Below, in pieces: positions 11,417 to 22,900 of a stretch of 64,000 nt of DNA; position 1 is the stretch's first letter, and the number at the start of each line of letters is the position of its first letter. A program made the translations under genes and the position numbers. The notes under the pieces are model-generated. The model saw only the letters and a list, made by a program, of their open reading frames with translations, ran no database searches and was not told where the DNA came from. This stretch comes from Phragmites australis. Taxonomy: Eukaryota; Streptophyta; Magnoliopsida; Poales; Poaceae. The stretch covers positions 13,171,334 to 13,235,333 of the forward strand of contig NC_084931.1 in assembly GCF_958298935.1 (NCBI RefSeq), written 5' to 3'.

Positions 11417-11740
11417 TTCGTGCTTACGTCGTAGTGGTAAATGTCCTTGTCCGTGTCGTGGACGAGGAAATTGTTGGCATGCACGTGGCACCTCCGCCCG
11501 ACCACCCCGTACCTCGGCCTCGCAGGGAACACCAATGCCTTGCTCGACACCAGAGGAAGCCTCCCTGTATGCACCGCCAGCGACTACATCGTCCCTTTTC
11601 CCACCACTCGCGCTGTGTCTACAAACGCCTGAGCCCCCGCTGGAGTCGGGAATGACAGGCACACTTGCAGTTGTGGCCCAGCCTTTGCCGCTACAACCAC
11701 CAGGGTGTGTCGAAAGTGGCGGCGAAGGGGAGGACTTTAG
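10859..11740 (-). pseudogene. Argonaute (AGO18-like) N-terminal pseudogene
   Basis: Three exons with intact splice sites read on the minus strand. Exon 1 (about 11740-11428) carries SSKALVFPARPRYGVVGRRC and DKDIYHYD, then donor GTAAGC. Exon 2 (11282-11083) carries MAITPESNSRERNR and DGRKGWFTADPLPFKEKQF, the ArgoN signature. Exon 3 (11004-10859) carries GKEYMVTIKEATKIDMYSLKQ and, in a shifted frame, PPHDTIRALDMAMRECPSAR, leading toward the PAZ domain. Phases agree across both introns (about 145 and 78 bases). Defects: an in-frame TAG in exon 1, a TGA before LPVQDGRK in exon 2, and a one-base deletion in exon 3. PAZ, MID and PIWI are not found downstream. The wording is closest to grass AGO18 from memory; AGO1/5/10 is the alternative. 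Confidence 0.82.
11386..11418. repeat. (GA)n microsatellite
   Basis: A run of GA dinucleotides with one interruption lies in intron 1 of the Argonaute pseudogene, just inside its donor site. It explains the serine-leucine and arginine-glutamate repeats seen in translations across this point. Confidence 0.9.
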
Positions 11741-12369
11741 TCTTGGCAGTAGTGCAGCGGGTTGTAGATTTAGGGTTGGTTCTCTATATATATCCTGTGA
11801 CAAATTGATCTGAGCTGGTGGATCTCGATTTGATATTCCAAAATTTGCAAGAAATTGAGGGGAAACCTTTCAACAACCGTGCCTTTTTTTAAGCCATGCC
11901 CACCTCTCTTTCTTAGACATGCACGCCATTTTTTTATGTCCCGCCCTAGTGATTTGATTTTTATAACGATTTTGTTAATGTTTATAATGATTATGTTAGT
12001 GACGGATTTGATCCTTTTTGTCACTAACAACAAGGCAACTGGCTGCAACTGGCCATGGGAGACCGTTATAACGAATTCTTGAAACATTGTCATAAAGAGG
12101 GCTCAAGTAGTGACAAAATGTTCTGTTATTACTAAAAATTCAACATAGATTAGCAGATTTGCTGTAGCGCTACAAGAGGTGGTGGCCAGGTTTTTATGTG
12201 CATGTAGGCACCCTACAAACCCGGCTAGGACTTGGACTCGACTAGCACACCTAATTGGACTCAACCAAAACAGTGACACCGACTAAAACTGCAACCTGGC
12301 TATAAGTCATGCATACAAATATTAAAGTAATGTGGCTAGATTACTAATCCCCAAGTCTAACTCTCCTAA
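11741..12369. other. No recognised feature
   Basis: Upstream flank of the Argonaute relic. An AT-rich stretch with TATA-like runs (11785-11793) is present, but nothing I can support as a promoter or gene. Confidence 0.4.
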
Positions 12370-12539
12370 TTAAACTAACAACTCACGGTCCGAATATAAC
12401 TCAATATGAATGGAGCCAATCTGAATGCGTGGCTTCAGTTTCTTCTCCTTGTGCAAATAAGCTCGGGTAAATAATTTCTTGCGCGGCAAAACATCCACAG
12501 CAGCAACCTTTGTATTCTCCTTCAACTTGCCTTGTTTCA
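12370..12539 (-). pseudogene. 3' part of an unknown coding exon split by CACTA
   Basis: Minus-strand reading ends at a stop codon at 12370-12372. It encodes a lysine-rich C-terminus (KQGKLKENTKVAAVDVLPRK, later GSIHIELYSDREL). If the CACTA at 12540-23999 and one copy of its TCA duplication are set aside, the frame continues without a stop into 24054-24003, whose translation includes LNKFSIQLGSFSFEV. That makes at least 74 codons open across the insertion site. I do not recognise the protein. The upstream side is cut off at 24055 by another CACTA-type end. Confidence 0.55.
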
Positions 12540-12555
12540 CACTACTACAGAACCC

Positions 12556-12800
12556 CACATAATAGTCGTCACCTTCAGTGCCGGTTCAAAGGAACCGGTA
12601 CTAAAAGAGGTATCAGTGCCAGGTCTAAAACTCCCGCCCGCGATCGAGGGCCTGGAGTTAAGAACCGGCACTGATAGTTACTATCAGTGCCGGTTGGTGG
12701 TTAGAACCGGCACTGATACATCAGTGCCGGTTCTAATAACAAACCGGCACTGATAGTGGTATTTCAGTACCGGTTTCTCTTTAAACCGGCACTGAAAGCC
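12556..12800. repeat. Left subterminal repeat array of CACTA
   Basis: About nine copies of CAGTGCCGGTT or AACCGGCACTG occur in both orientations, many as close inverted pairs. In En/Spm-type elements such subterminal repeats bind the TNPA product; that role is inferred here. The array directly precedes the TATA box of the transposase gene. Confidence 0.9.
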
Positions 12801-12807
12801 TGCTACA

Positions 12808-12819
12808 GTATATATATAG
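12808..12819 (+). promoter_or_regulatory. TATA box of the CACTA transposase gene
   Basis: TATATATATAG lies just after the subterminal array and about 30 bases before a leader that contains a run of CCG triplets (12852-12876). The leader is followed by a donor-like AAG/GTTAGT at 12975-12976 and an acceptor TAG at 13561-13563, three bases before the transposase ATG. Assignment rests on position and sequence. Confidence 0.6.
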
Positions 12820-13563
12820 CCCATCTTCTTCCCTGTCTCGACCCAGAACAGAGCCGCCGCCGCCGCCGCCGCCGCAGCCCAGTGTTACAGCGCCTCCTTG
12901 CCATTTTTTTTGGCGATTCAAGGTTTTGTTTTTGCGTGGGAGCCTTCAAAATTTGGAGGAGTCAACAGTTTTAAGGTTAGTGAGATCTATATTTCATTTT
13001 TGGATAGATTACTCTGTAAATTGCTCTAGGGTTGATGATGGATGGTGCTTGTTCCATGCTTATAGATTTAGAGATGTAGTTGAGATCTAATTTAGATAAA
13101 GTTTGCAACTTTGTCGTTGTTAGATGTATAGAGATGATCTAAATTTGATTCGTAGTTGGATTTTAGTTGTTAGATTTATCTATGTTTGAATTTAGATGGT
13201 TGTTAGTTGGTGTTGAAATTTGAAATGAGCAAGAGCTCAAATATCCATATAAATTAGAGAAAGGTTGCAATTTTATCATTGTAGATGATTTAATGAGTTG
13301 CAACTTTGCAACTTGTTGAACCATTATTGCCATTCAAAAATTGCAAAAATACTGCTAGAACTGTCATTCGAGTGGCATCCAAAGAATAAAAAATCAGGGA
13401 GGTATTTGTAAAATATCTCTAAAATCTAGCTCTAATTTTCTAGTATGTGGATTGCGTATATTTTTAAAGTCATGAATTTTAATAATAATCCAGTGGATTT
13501 CCTCTGTTAATTAATCAACATACTGAATTTAACATGTACAGTTCATAAAATACTGTGTTGTAG

Positions 13564-16500
13564 GGATGGCACGTCCACCCACGGGTCACAATCAGACTCG
13601 GCAGCCTTTGGAAGGCGGGTCCCCCGACCCGGCCCAAGTACCGGAAGGAGATGGGCCCTCAAATAGGGACCAATCAGGATGCGAGGTAATTCGATGAATA
13701 TGTTCTAGATTTTGAAATGTTTAATGATTATAAGTCCAATGTGTTTAATTATAATGATTTACAGATAGACCGGTCATGGATGTACAAGGAACGAGGGCCA
13801 GAGTTCATTGTTGGCATCGAGGCTTTTTTAAGGGCTTCCGCGGCGTACAAGAAGCCAAAAGGGAAGCGTGACGAGCACTATATATGATGTCTATGTGTCG
13901 ACTGCAAGAATGAGAAGTAGTTTTCAAACATAGAGTAGATCCGTGCACACTTGATTCGCAGGTGTTTTAAGGCTGGCTACACCCGTTGGACTGAGCACGG
14001 TGAACTTGCAGATGTTGGGCGTGAAGGGCAACCAATAGTCGAAGGTGACGGAGTCAACGATCCGACGGCTAACGAAGACTTCGATATGTTGGTATTTGAA
14101 GATACTTTTGTCGAAAACGATGATCGGGACAGTTTTGTTGGCAACAATGAAGAAGGCATAGAACAAATGTTGCGCGATGGGGAGGGGGACTTCACCATTG
14201 AAAGACAACATCAAAAGTACCAGCGCATGATAGAAGACTCTAAAACACCAGTTTACCCGAACTGTAAAGATGAGTATAGCAAGTTGCATGTGGTGCTGAC
14301 ACTGATGCAAATGAAGGCTAGCAATGGTTGGGCCGATAAGGGTTTCAATGAATTGTTAGAATTCTTGAGGGAATTGCTTCCAGAGGGGAACGCGTTGCCC
14401 GAAAACACATACCATGCCAAGCAGGTTGTCTGCCCGTTGGGATTGGAAGTAGAGAAAATACATGCATGTGGAAACGACTGCATGTTGTTCCGCGGTGAGG
14501 ATGCAGACTTGGAAGTGTGTCACATTTGCAATGCACCGTGGTACAAGAGCAGCGCTGATGATATCGAGAGTGATGGCGTAGGGGTGAAGAGAAAGAAGAA
14601 AAGACCCCCCATTAAGGTGGCTTGGTATTTCCCTATAGTCCCCCGTTTGAAGCGATTGTTTGCTAACAGAGCGAATGCCGAGCTAATGCGATGGCACGCC
14701 GAATAGCGTAAGAAAGATGGAATGCTTAGACACCCTGCTGATGGCATGCAATGGAGGAGATTCGATTCGAAATACAAGAAATTCAGAGATGAAGTGAGGA
14801 ATATAAGGTTCGGGTTGAGCACGGATGGGATGAATCCTTTCGGCAACACGAGAAGTACTCATAGCACTTGGCATGTGACTCTGTATCTACAACCTTCCAC
14901 CTTGGACGTGCATGAAGCGGAAGTACCTTATGATGCCTCTACTGATTAGTGGGCCGAATCAACTAGGCAACGATATCAATGTGTACCTCAAACCATTGGT
15001 GAAAGATCTTCTTGTACTGTGGAAAGATGGCGTACGAGTATGGGATGAGTACAGACGCGAGAATTTCACCCTGCGCGCGATGCTGTTCGTGACGATTTCA
15101 GATTGGCCTGCTCTTGGTAACCTATCAGGGCAGACTGTAAAAGGGTACAATGGATGTGTTCAGTGTTTGGAGGAAACGGAGGGGCGGTGGCTAAAAAATA
15201 GCCGGAAAATGATCTTCATGGGTCACCGTAGGTTCCTCCGTCCGGATCACCCATACCGCAAGAATAAAAGAGCTTTTGACGGGACAATGGAGCTTCGTCA
15301 AGCTCCGAAGATTCACAGTGGAGAACAAGTATTTAAGATGGTTAATACACTTAGAGTTGTACTTGAAAAGGGGCCAGGCAATACAAAAATGTAGGCTGGG
15401 CAAAATGCTCCCATGTGGAAAAAGATGTCAATATTTTGGTTGCTACCTTATTGGAAGTATCTTATGGTCGACACGCAATCGATGTCATGCACGTGGAGAA
15501 GAATGTGTTTGATAGCTTGATTGGTACCTTACTAGACATACCCGGCAAAACAAAAGATACACTAAATGCATGGCTGGACCTGGAAGAAATGAACCTTAGG
15601 AAGGACCTATACTACATACAATTAGACAACGGTAAAAAGAAACTTCCCACAGCTTGCTACACTATGAGCAAGGAAGAGAAGATCCGCCTGTGTGGTTGCT
15701 TGCATAATGTCAGAGTTTCGACCAGTTACTCCTCCAATATCAGGAACTTTGTAAACATGAAAGATACGAAGTTAGTTGGCATGAAGTCTCATGATTGTCA
15801 CGTGATGATGACGCAGAAGCTTCCAGTTGCAATTCGAGGTATTCTGCCGGATAAGATCCGAGACCCAATCATTAAGCTGTGTTAGTTCTTCAACGCAATT
15901 TCACAAAAGGTCATTGATCCGAACAAACTGGCAAAGCTGCAGGAAGACGTGATCCATACTATATGTCAGTTTGAGACTATTTTCCCTCCGACATTTTTTG
16001 ATATAATGCCCCATCTAATTGTTCACATTGTGGGTGAGATAAAGAGCCTTGGCCCCGTGTTTCTGCATCAGATGTATCCTTTCGAAAGGTTCATGGGGGT
16101 TCTGAAGAAATATGTTCGTAACCGAGGTCGTCCGAAAGGTTGTATTGCCCAAGGGTGGAGTACGGAGGAGGTCATTGAGTTTTGCATTGACTATATGAAA
16201 CTGAACACGATTGGTATGCCTATATCTCGCTAAGAGGGGAGGCTAAAGGGGAAAGGGACGATAGGTCATACTTCAATCCATATCAAAGATCGTGCTTCAT
16301 TCACTCAAGCACACTTCGCAGTTCTGCTACAGGCAGTTGTAGTGATCCCGTATGTCAAAATGCATGTGAGCATGCTACGCTCCACAAATCCAACGAAGTT
16401 AGATGATTGGATCACAAAAGAGCACAGAGATAATTTCGGTAATTGGTTACGTCAACTCATGATGGGTAAGGATACTGATGATGCTCTGTTGGAACTGCTG

Positions 16501-17064
16501 GCAAATGGCCCGTCAACTACGATTCGCACATTCCAAGCATACGAGATTAACGGCTATACATTTTATATACGAGCACAAGACAACAAGAGCACTAACCAAA
16601 ATAGCAGTGTCCGTACTGATGCCTGTGACCACGCTGGCAACAGGGAGACCTACTATGGATTCATAGAGGAGATTTGGGAACTTGAATATGGCGAGTTGAT
16701 GGTCCCTCTGTTTCGGTGCCAATGGGTCAGACTCACAGGGGGAGTCAAGGTCGACAAGTACGGTATGACTACCGTGGACCTCAAACTCGTCGGATACAAA
16801 GAACAACCATTCGTGCTTGCCAACGATGTTGCACAAGTCTTCTATGTAAAGGACCCAGACCCAGCTAACAAGGAGGAACGTCACGTGGTTCTTCAAGGAA
16901 AAAGAAAAATCGTCGGTGTTGAGAATGTTGTCGACGACGAAGACTGCGACAAATTCGAAGACCTGCCTCCTTTTGGAGAGAATGTCAAACCGCTTCTCAT
17001 TGATGATACTGCGGAAGCTACCTACATACGCCGCGACCATAACGAAGCATTAGTCGTTCAGTGA
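13564..17064 (+). pseudogene. CACTA TNPD-like transposase (tnp2 family), broken
   Basis: The start codon is at 13566, just after the leader-intron acceptor; an intron at 13686-13764 follows. Next comes a transposase-associated zinc domain (IDRSWMYKERGPEF, then CVDCKN, HLIRRCFKAGYTRWTEHGE at 13765-14000). The tnp2 core follows (NIRFGLSTDGMNPFGN near 14800; ISGPNQLGNDINVYLKPLV at about 14950). A DUF4218-type region contains IDVMHVEKNVFDSLIGTLLD (15480-15540) and YPFERFMGVLKKYVRNR (16070-16130). A DUF4216-type C-terminus lies at 16620-17064, with YYGFIEEIWELEY and QVFYVKDP. Several stops lie in the first domain (13885-13940), another at 14704, and frameshifts lie near 14883 and 15394. It is not translatable as one protein. 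In the family this protein acts with TNPA to cut the element. Confidence 0.92.
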
Positions 17065-17349
17065 AAGCAACTTTCATGTATTTGGTGAAATTTGTATAAT
17101 ATTTAGGTTAAGCTTTATTTTGTATAAAGGACATGTATGAGTGATGTAATAATATGCTTTAATTTATATCGAGTGCATATTGAATTTTTCTAGAATTATT
17201 TTTCAACATAAAACAAGTTAAAAAGATTTTATAAAATTTATTTGCAATTTTCTAGAATTAAAACAAATTTTATATGCAACAAAGCACATTAATGCATTTA
17301 TTTTGTCAAACAAAGCACATTATAAGAATTAATTTGCTGGGAAATCAAG

Positions 17350-17503
17350 TATCAGTGCCGGTTATATGTACAACCGGCACTGATACTTATCAGTGCCGGT
17401 TGTACATATAACCGGCACTGATACTTACATATAACCGGCACTGATACTAGTATTAGTGCCGGTTGGAAAATAGAACCGGCACTGATACGTCTCCTATATT
17501 TAT
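17350..17503 (+). promoter_or_regulatory. Internal repeat array plus TATA before second CACTA gene
   Basis: Six or so copies of CAGTGCCGGTT/AACCGGCACTG in inverted pairs (17350-17487) are followed by CTATATTTAT (17494-17503). A GC-rich leader with CGCCGCC runs (17520-17786) comes next, then a donor GG/GTAAGC at 17786-17787. The acceptor is at 17-19 of the line ending 19919, one base before GAATGACACG. This repeats the layout in front of the transposase gene, so it is probably the promoter of the second gene. The function is inferred. Confidence 0.6.
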
Positions 17504-18400
17504 CCCCAACACTTAGCCGCATCCTCGTTCCTCTATTCACCCTAGCGCTACCTTCCCCGTTCACTTCAGTCACTCGAGCCTTGACACGCCGCCGCCTCCT
17601 CCCGACGCCACCCCGACGCGCCGCCGCCTCCTCCCGACGCGCCGCCGCCTCCTCCCGACGCCGATTTGTCCCCGAGCCCTCGCCGTCGTCACCCCCCACG
17701 GAGGAGGAGCCGCCGCCGCCCTTGACGCCGACGCCGAGGACCACCTCTCCTGCTCTGCTCTCCTCCATCCCCTTCAAGTCCAACGGGTAAGCACCATCCC
17801 GTCCTCCCCAATGAAATTTGTGATAAGGATGGAAGAATTTGGGAGAAATAGAGGAACTACGAACTAGGGTTCTATAGCTTAGTGCTATGAAAATTCAAGT
17901 GACTGGATTACCTAAATACATGTGAAAAATGTGAAGTTCAAATATACATATATGCAAGACTATTTTTGTTCTGTGAAATGTGAGCTGTTTGAAGATATTG
18001 AGCCCCTTTGGTTTGAAAACTGTTGAGCTCCAGAGAGTATCAATTTAAGTTGATAGTGCCATTGTTGTTGATCCATTAGGGAGGTTGAGTGTAGATGTTA
18101 TGTGTTGCAATGATCTGTAATCCTTCGGTACATGTATAATTGTACAAACATTTATATTGTAATTCATGATTCGAAGTTAACTAGTGCAAGCTCTGTTGGC
18201 AAATATGATTCTTTTATGAAGGCTACGGTGTTGGAATTCGCTCATGTTTCCTTTGTCATGATTACCTTGTAGTGTAGTCTTGGTATGAGAATACATCTAG
18301 TGTTGCACCCCTTAAAGTTACCATGCTACCATTCATTTTCCACATACAGTCATGCAAAAACTCTTATTGTTTTAGTTATATAGTGCTTGCCGTGAATACC

Positions 18401-18687
18401 GTCAAGAAGTTGAGGAAGTATTGGTCGGATCTCATCAAGATCTGCAGAACAGAACTAATTGTAGTTAATGAACTAAAACACCAAATCAATAATTGAGTAC
18501 GTAGCTACAAAATCAAATAGAGCTTGCCTGTGCATGATTCAACGAAAGAACGGAGGGCAAAGACTGAATCAACTCGGACAGGAAGTTCAGCATCACGCAT
18601 ACCAGATATAACACAATGCATAGCTTTGCAAAAGTTATTCTGGTCAGAGAACTTGATGTGTGCATACTGTCCAGCAACCCATGCTGC
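18401..18687 (-). pseudogene. Captured importin-beta-like (IPO7/8, SAD2-type) exons
   Basis: On the minus strand exon A (18687-18528) follows an acceptor TACTAG and encodes [19 protein letters not shown] and [18 protein letters not shown]. Exon B (18441-18401) follows an acceptor CTGCAG and encodes DLDEIRPILPQLLD. The two join in phase across an 86-base intron whose donor is GC rather than GT. These are HEAT-repeat sequences of importin-beta proteins of the IPO7/8 class (SAD2 in Arabidopsis), as I recall them. The match ends after LLD. The fragment lies antisense within the leader intron of the second CACTA gene, which marks it as captured host sequence. Confidence 0.8.
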
Positions 18688-19324
18688 CTAGTACCCATAT
18701 AATAGTCAGTTTGAAGACATCAAGTATATCAAGGAAATTCTAGGAAAATAAGTATTGAAGAGTTAAACTAGATACAATTACTAAAAAAGAAAGATGGTAA
18801 GAAAATGTATTCATCAGTACACAGGACTCAAACTATGAAAGTGGCTGGTGAAGTCATCATTGTCCAATTGTGATATCTTTGACCCAGTCATTGTTAAATT
18901 CTAATACAACTCATTCTAATATATTTTTATTTGAATTTAAATCTTGTGAAACCGGAAAACTATAACAAGGCAACTTGTTGCAATAAATGTTAGAAAAATG
19001 GTCACTTGGTGATGTATCCCAGAATAAGTAGATTAGCTGGTTACGTGAATAAAAATATCGAGGTTTGATCTTTGTTTCTTTTTGATCGAGCTCATTGAGT
19101 CAATAGGCATTGCAAGGCCGCCACCATTACAATATTTTTTTTTATCTCAAACCATGCAATTTTCCAATAATTGGACTAGCTTTGTATATATAGCTTTGTC
19201 ATTGATTCTAATATGTGCCTTTCATTTGAATATATAGCTTTGAATATAACTTTGTATATATAGCTTTGTCATAAATTGGTATGTCATATGTGTTTTCCTA
19301 TCCGTTTTGGATGGTTGTAGAACA

Positions 19325-19669
19325 ATGACTGATGGTTGGGCGTGGACCATCAAAAAGATTGATGATATAGTTGTAGACATAAGGAAGATGGCTAAGGAAA
19401 GCTTCGATCCCTGTTTGTGCCAGTGCTCTATGGATGCGAACCGGCTTGTACTCCAAATTTAGGAGGTAGTGAGAAGGCTTCAGAAGTTGTCCATTCAATC
19501 GGCCGAGGTGTTGGACCGTTAAGATGTTGGCCACCTTGAGGGCAATGATGTGGATTCTAGCGTGGACCTGAACGACGTGGTTCCTTATGACTACGTTGAG
19601 GGCGATGATGTTGGCCACATTGAGGGCGATGAGTACTGGTGGTTGCCAAGTGATGATAGCAACGAGTAG
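19325..19669 (+). pseudogene. Small degenerate ORF inside CACTA leader intron
   Basis: A 115-codon reading frame begins MTDGWAWTIKKIDDIVVDIR and ends in an acidic tail (HIEGDEYWWLPSDDSNE), with two in-frame stops. An imperfect GHxEGxD repeat occurs twice. I do not recognise it. It lies before the ATG of the second gene and may be an old accessory reading frame or a captured fragment. Confidence 0.4.
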
Positions 19670-19919
19670 TTTCAATGTATAATGCTTGTGTGGACCTGAT
19701 TATTATGTGTTCTGTACTCTGGCTATGAACACTTGCATAACTGAAACTGATGTATGTTGTAATGGATCTAATCAATATGTTGTACTTTTGCATTTCTGTA
19801 TGCCTTATGCCCTTGCATTTTACGTCCATTTCTCCTCATTTCTTCTATGTTCCAGTATAGCATTCGGTTTTAGATTATCTCTAAATCAAGTGATTCTTGT
19901 GTCTACAATGTTGATGTAG

Positions 19920-22900
19920 GAATGACACGTACGAAATCCAACCGCCGTGCACGGCCCGGTCCCGTCCCCCCTCCGATACAATGTCCCTCAAGTCTGGCTC
20001 CAGCCTCAGTACCTGATGAGCCTGCAAACATGGAGCCGGACCAGACATGGGGCGGTAGCTCGAGGTTGTACTTGAACATGGAACAGTTTGAGTTGGAGAC
20101 AGCCGCTGAGGCTGCGCAGGGCATGGCCAAAGGTGATGCACTGGAGGGTCAGATCGACCCTGATGCTGATGCTCCGGGTGGTGACGAGATGACTAGAGAA
20201 GAGAGGAGTGGACGAGGTCCCAGCAGGATGCTTGAGGGACGTTTCATCATCGCGGAGGTCAATGCAGTCGGGGAGCCCACGAGACCAAAAGTTATTCTGG
20301 GCCCGTACAAGACAGCAATCGGGTGTCTGGTGAGGGGCCATGTCGCAGTCACATACAGAACTTGGAGAGGCAGACGGGATGACATGTGGGTGGTTCCCGA
20401 AAATATCAAGGATCTTATGTGGGGCAAGTTGTTGGCAAAGTTTGAGTTCCCTGAAGGATGCAGCATGGCCAAAGCGAAGAGTCATGCCCTATCAACAATA
20501 TCCATCGCGTTCAAGAATTTCAATGGTAAGCTATGGAGAAATTATGGCTTGGTGGGTCGGACACCAAAATGGGACCATTATCCGACGGTTCAACCATTCT
20601 GGAACGATTTCATAGAGCACAGGCGTTCAGAGGAAGCACAAAGACTAAGCGAGATCAACAAAACCAACTCCAAGAAGAACGTGTACCCCCACAGAACTGG
20701 CTCGCGTGGGTACATGAGGAAATACGATGAGTGGGATAAGATGGAAGAACAGGTAACCCGCAGTGGTGCCACACCTCAGACGGCTCCCTGGATTGAATGG
20801 GCGAAGCACTATCTGTACGCGAGAGGGGTGACCTTGGCGGCAGATGGCAGTCTGAAATTCAAAAGCGACAAAGAACAGGAAGTGATGCAGAGAATTGCAG
20901 ATGCCCACACCCAGTCTTCCCAAAGCTCTTTCAGGCCAGATAGGGAGAACGACCAGTTAACCTTGGCACTAGGAACCAAGGAGCACCCAAGTCGCACCAG
21001 AGGCAAGGGTGTGGTGCCCTGGAAAGAGGGATTCCCAGAATCCGCCGAAAGTTATAGGAGTCGGAAGAGAAGGAGAGAAGAGCTGGAAGACCTGCTGGCT
21101 GTAGTGCGACAAGAACTTGTGCAAGAGCGTTAGATGACAGACGCCAAAATCAGAGAAATCAGAGAATCATTTCAGCAAGGAATCAGACAGCAGCAAGGCG
21201 AAGAAAATGTTGTGAGCCCTGGTGGTTGTCGGAGCAGTTGCGTGTCCGCGGGGTTTGGAAAAGAAGAATTAGCCCGTTTCCCGATGGATGACGTCACAGA
21301 AAGCAAGGTGTGCAAGCTTGTCGTGCCCACTATGAACATTACCATCACGGTGGCTATGGGGCAGGTCGATCAATGCGTCGAAGGGGCTCTCTTGAACGAT
21401 CTTACGATACCACGGGGATACGCTAAGGTCCACATGGACTCCATGCGAAAGCCGTACCGTAAGCTTGACATGGATTACCCCGGAGAGACGGGTTCCAAGA
21501 GGCTCGGATCAAACGTGGGTGGCTTTGTTTTGTGGCATAAGCGCTACATATTGTTTGAAGATGAGACAGACGAGTCGTCTGATGCGAAGTCGGACCCAGC
21601 AAACAGAAGAGATCCAACTGCTCCACGGTCGGCGCCAGTGCCACCGTCACCAGGAAGAGATCCAACTCCTCCACTATCGCCGCCACTACCACCGTCACCG
21701 AGAAGAGAGCCGACTCCTCCCCCACGCAAGTCGCCAACAAGAGAGTCAACTCCTCCCCCTCCGAAGTCCGCAACAGTGCCACCAAGGGAGCCAACACCTC
21801 CCCCTCCGAAGTTAGCACCAGTGCCTCCAAGTGAGCCGACTCCTCCTCCTCCGAAGTCAGCAACACTGCCACCAAAATTGCCAACTCCTCCGAAGTTGAC
21901 AACACGCTCTCAGTCTAAGAAAGTGGCAGCACCTGAGAAGTTGCCTTATGAAAGAACGGCAGAGGAAAACAGAGCGATAGTGAAAGCCGAAGTCAAGAAA
22001 TTTTTTAAAAAGCGAGAGCCTGAGAAGAAAAAACCACTCACTGAAGAAACGAAAAAGTTTCTCTTGACGCTAAGCAAACCTGCTGTGGCTAAGCGTCAAT
22101 CAGACTACGAGCGTATCAAAGGAAAGAAATCCTTGAGGCAGGCTTCTATTGATCAGGTACGGGAAGAACAACAACTAGAAAGATTCCTTAAGGATGCCAA
22201 TATGACAAAAGAGCAATTTTTTAACGAGTCCGTGGCACCCAAAGCAGTCGAGAGATGGCAATTTAAGCTGGGCGAACTATTGGTTGCGCCGGACGAGTGG
22301 GCCAAACTGACATATCAACTTCGGAAATTTTATGCGTGGTACATGAATGAGTCGAAGGAGGCTAGGGAAAGTTTTGAGGCCAGAGTCAAGGAACAAGATC
22401 TCCTCCATGGGGACGGCAGTATTTTTATATTCTTCGAGGAAATGTATCGACTGTACCAGTATGATGCCCTCGACGTGTCTATCTTGAGTTGTTGGACTCT
22501 GTAAGTGTCATATACGTATAATTCACAATATACATTTCTGTACCATTGTATTGAATTTCTTAACTTATTCCTTGTGTAGAATGGAGGTACAAAGATGCAG
22601 AAAGGAGTGCATCATGCATGTGGGATTTATCGACCCATATCTTGTTAACCCGACAATGATGAAATTTACCGACCTAAAGAAATCGAGGACTATGTATTGA
22701 AGTGTCTTCTGGAGCTACAATTGAAGAAATACATACTTTTACCCTACCACTAGGGGTACGTGTTTCTACTCTTTTTAGCAATACATCGTTAGAAATTAGG
22801 ACCAACTAACCTATAGTGACCTATGTACAGTTTTCACTGGATCCTTCTTGTCATCCAGTCAGATATTAGCAAGATCTTTATTTTTGACTCACAAGATAAT

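Noticed and set aside
11383..11813. Plus-strand frames across the Argonaute exon
   Set aside because: They are antisense to exon 1 and the GA microsatellite; the minus strand has the recognisable protein and splice sites.
17352..17783. Minus-strand frame of 143 codons over the GC-rich leader
   Set aside because: Low-complexity Arg/Gly sequence caused by GC-rich repeats antisense to the leader of the second CACTA gene.
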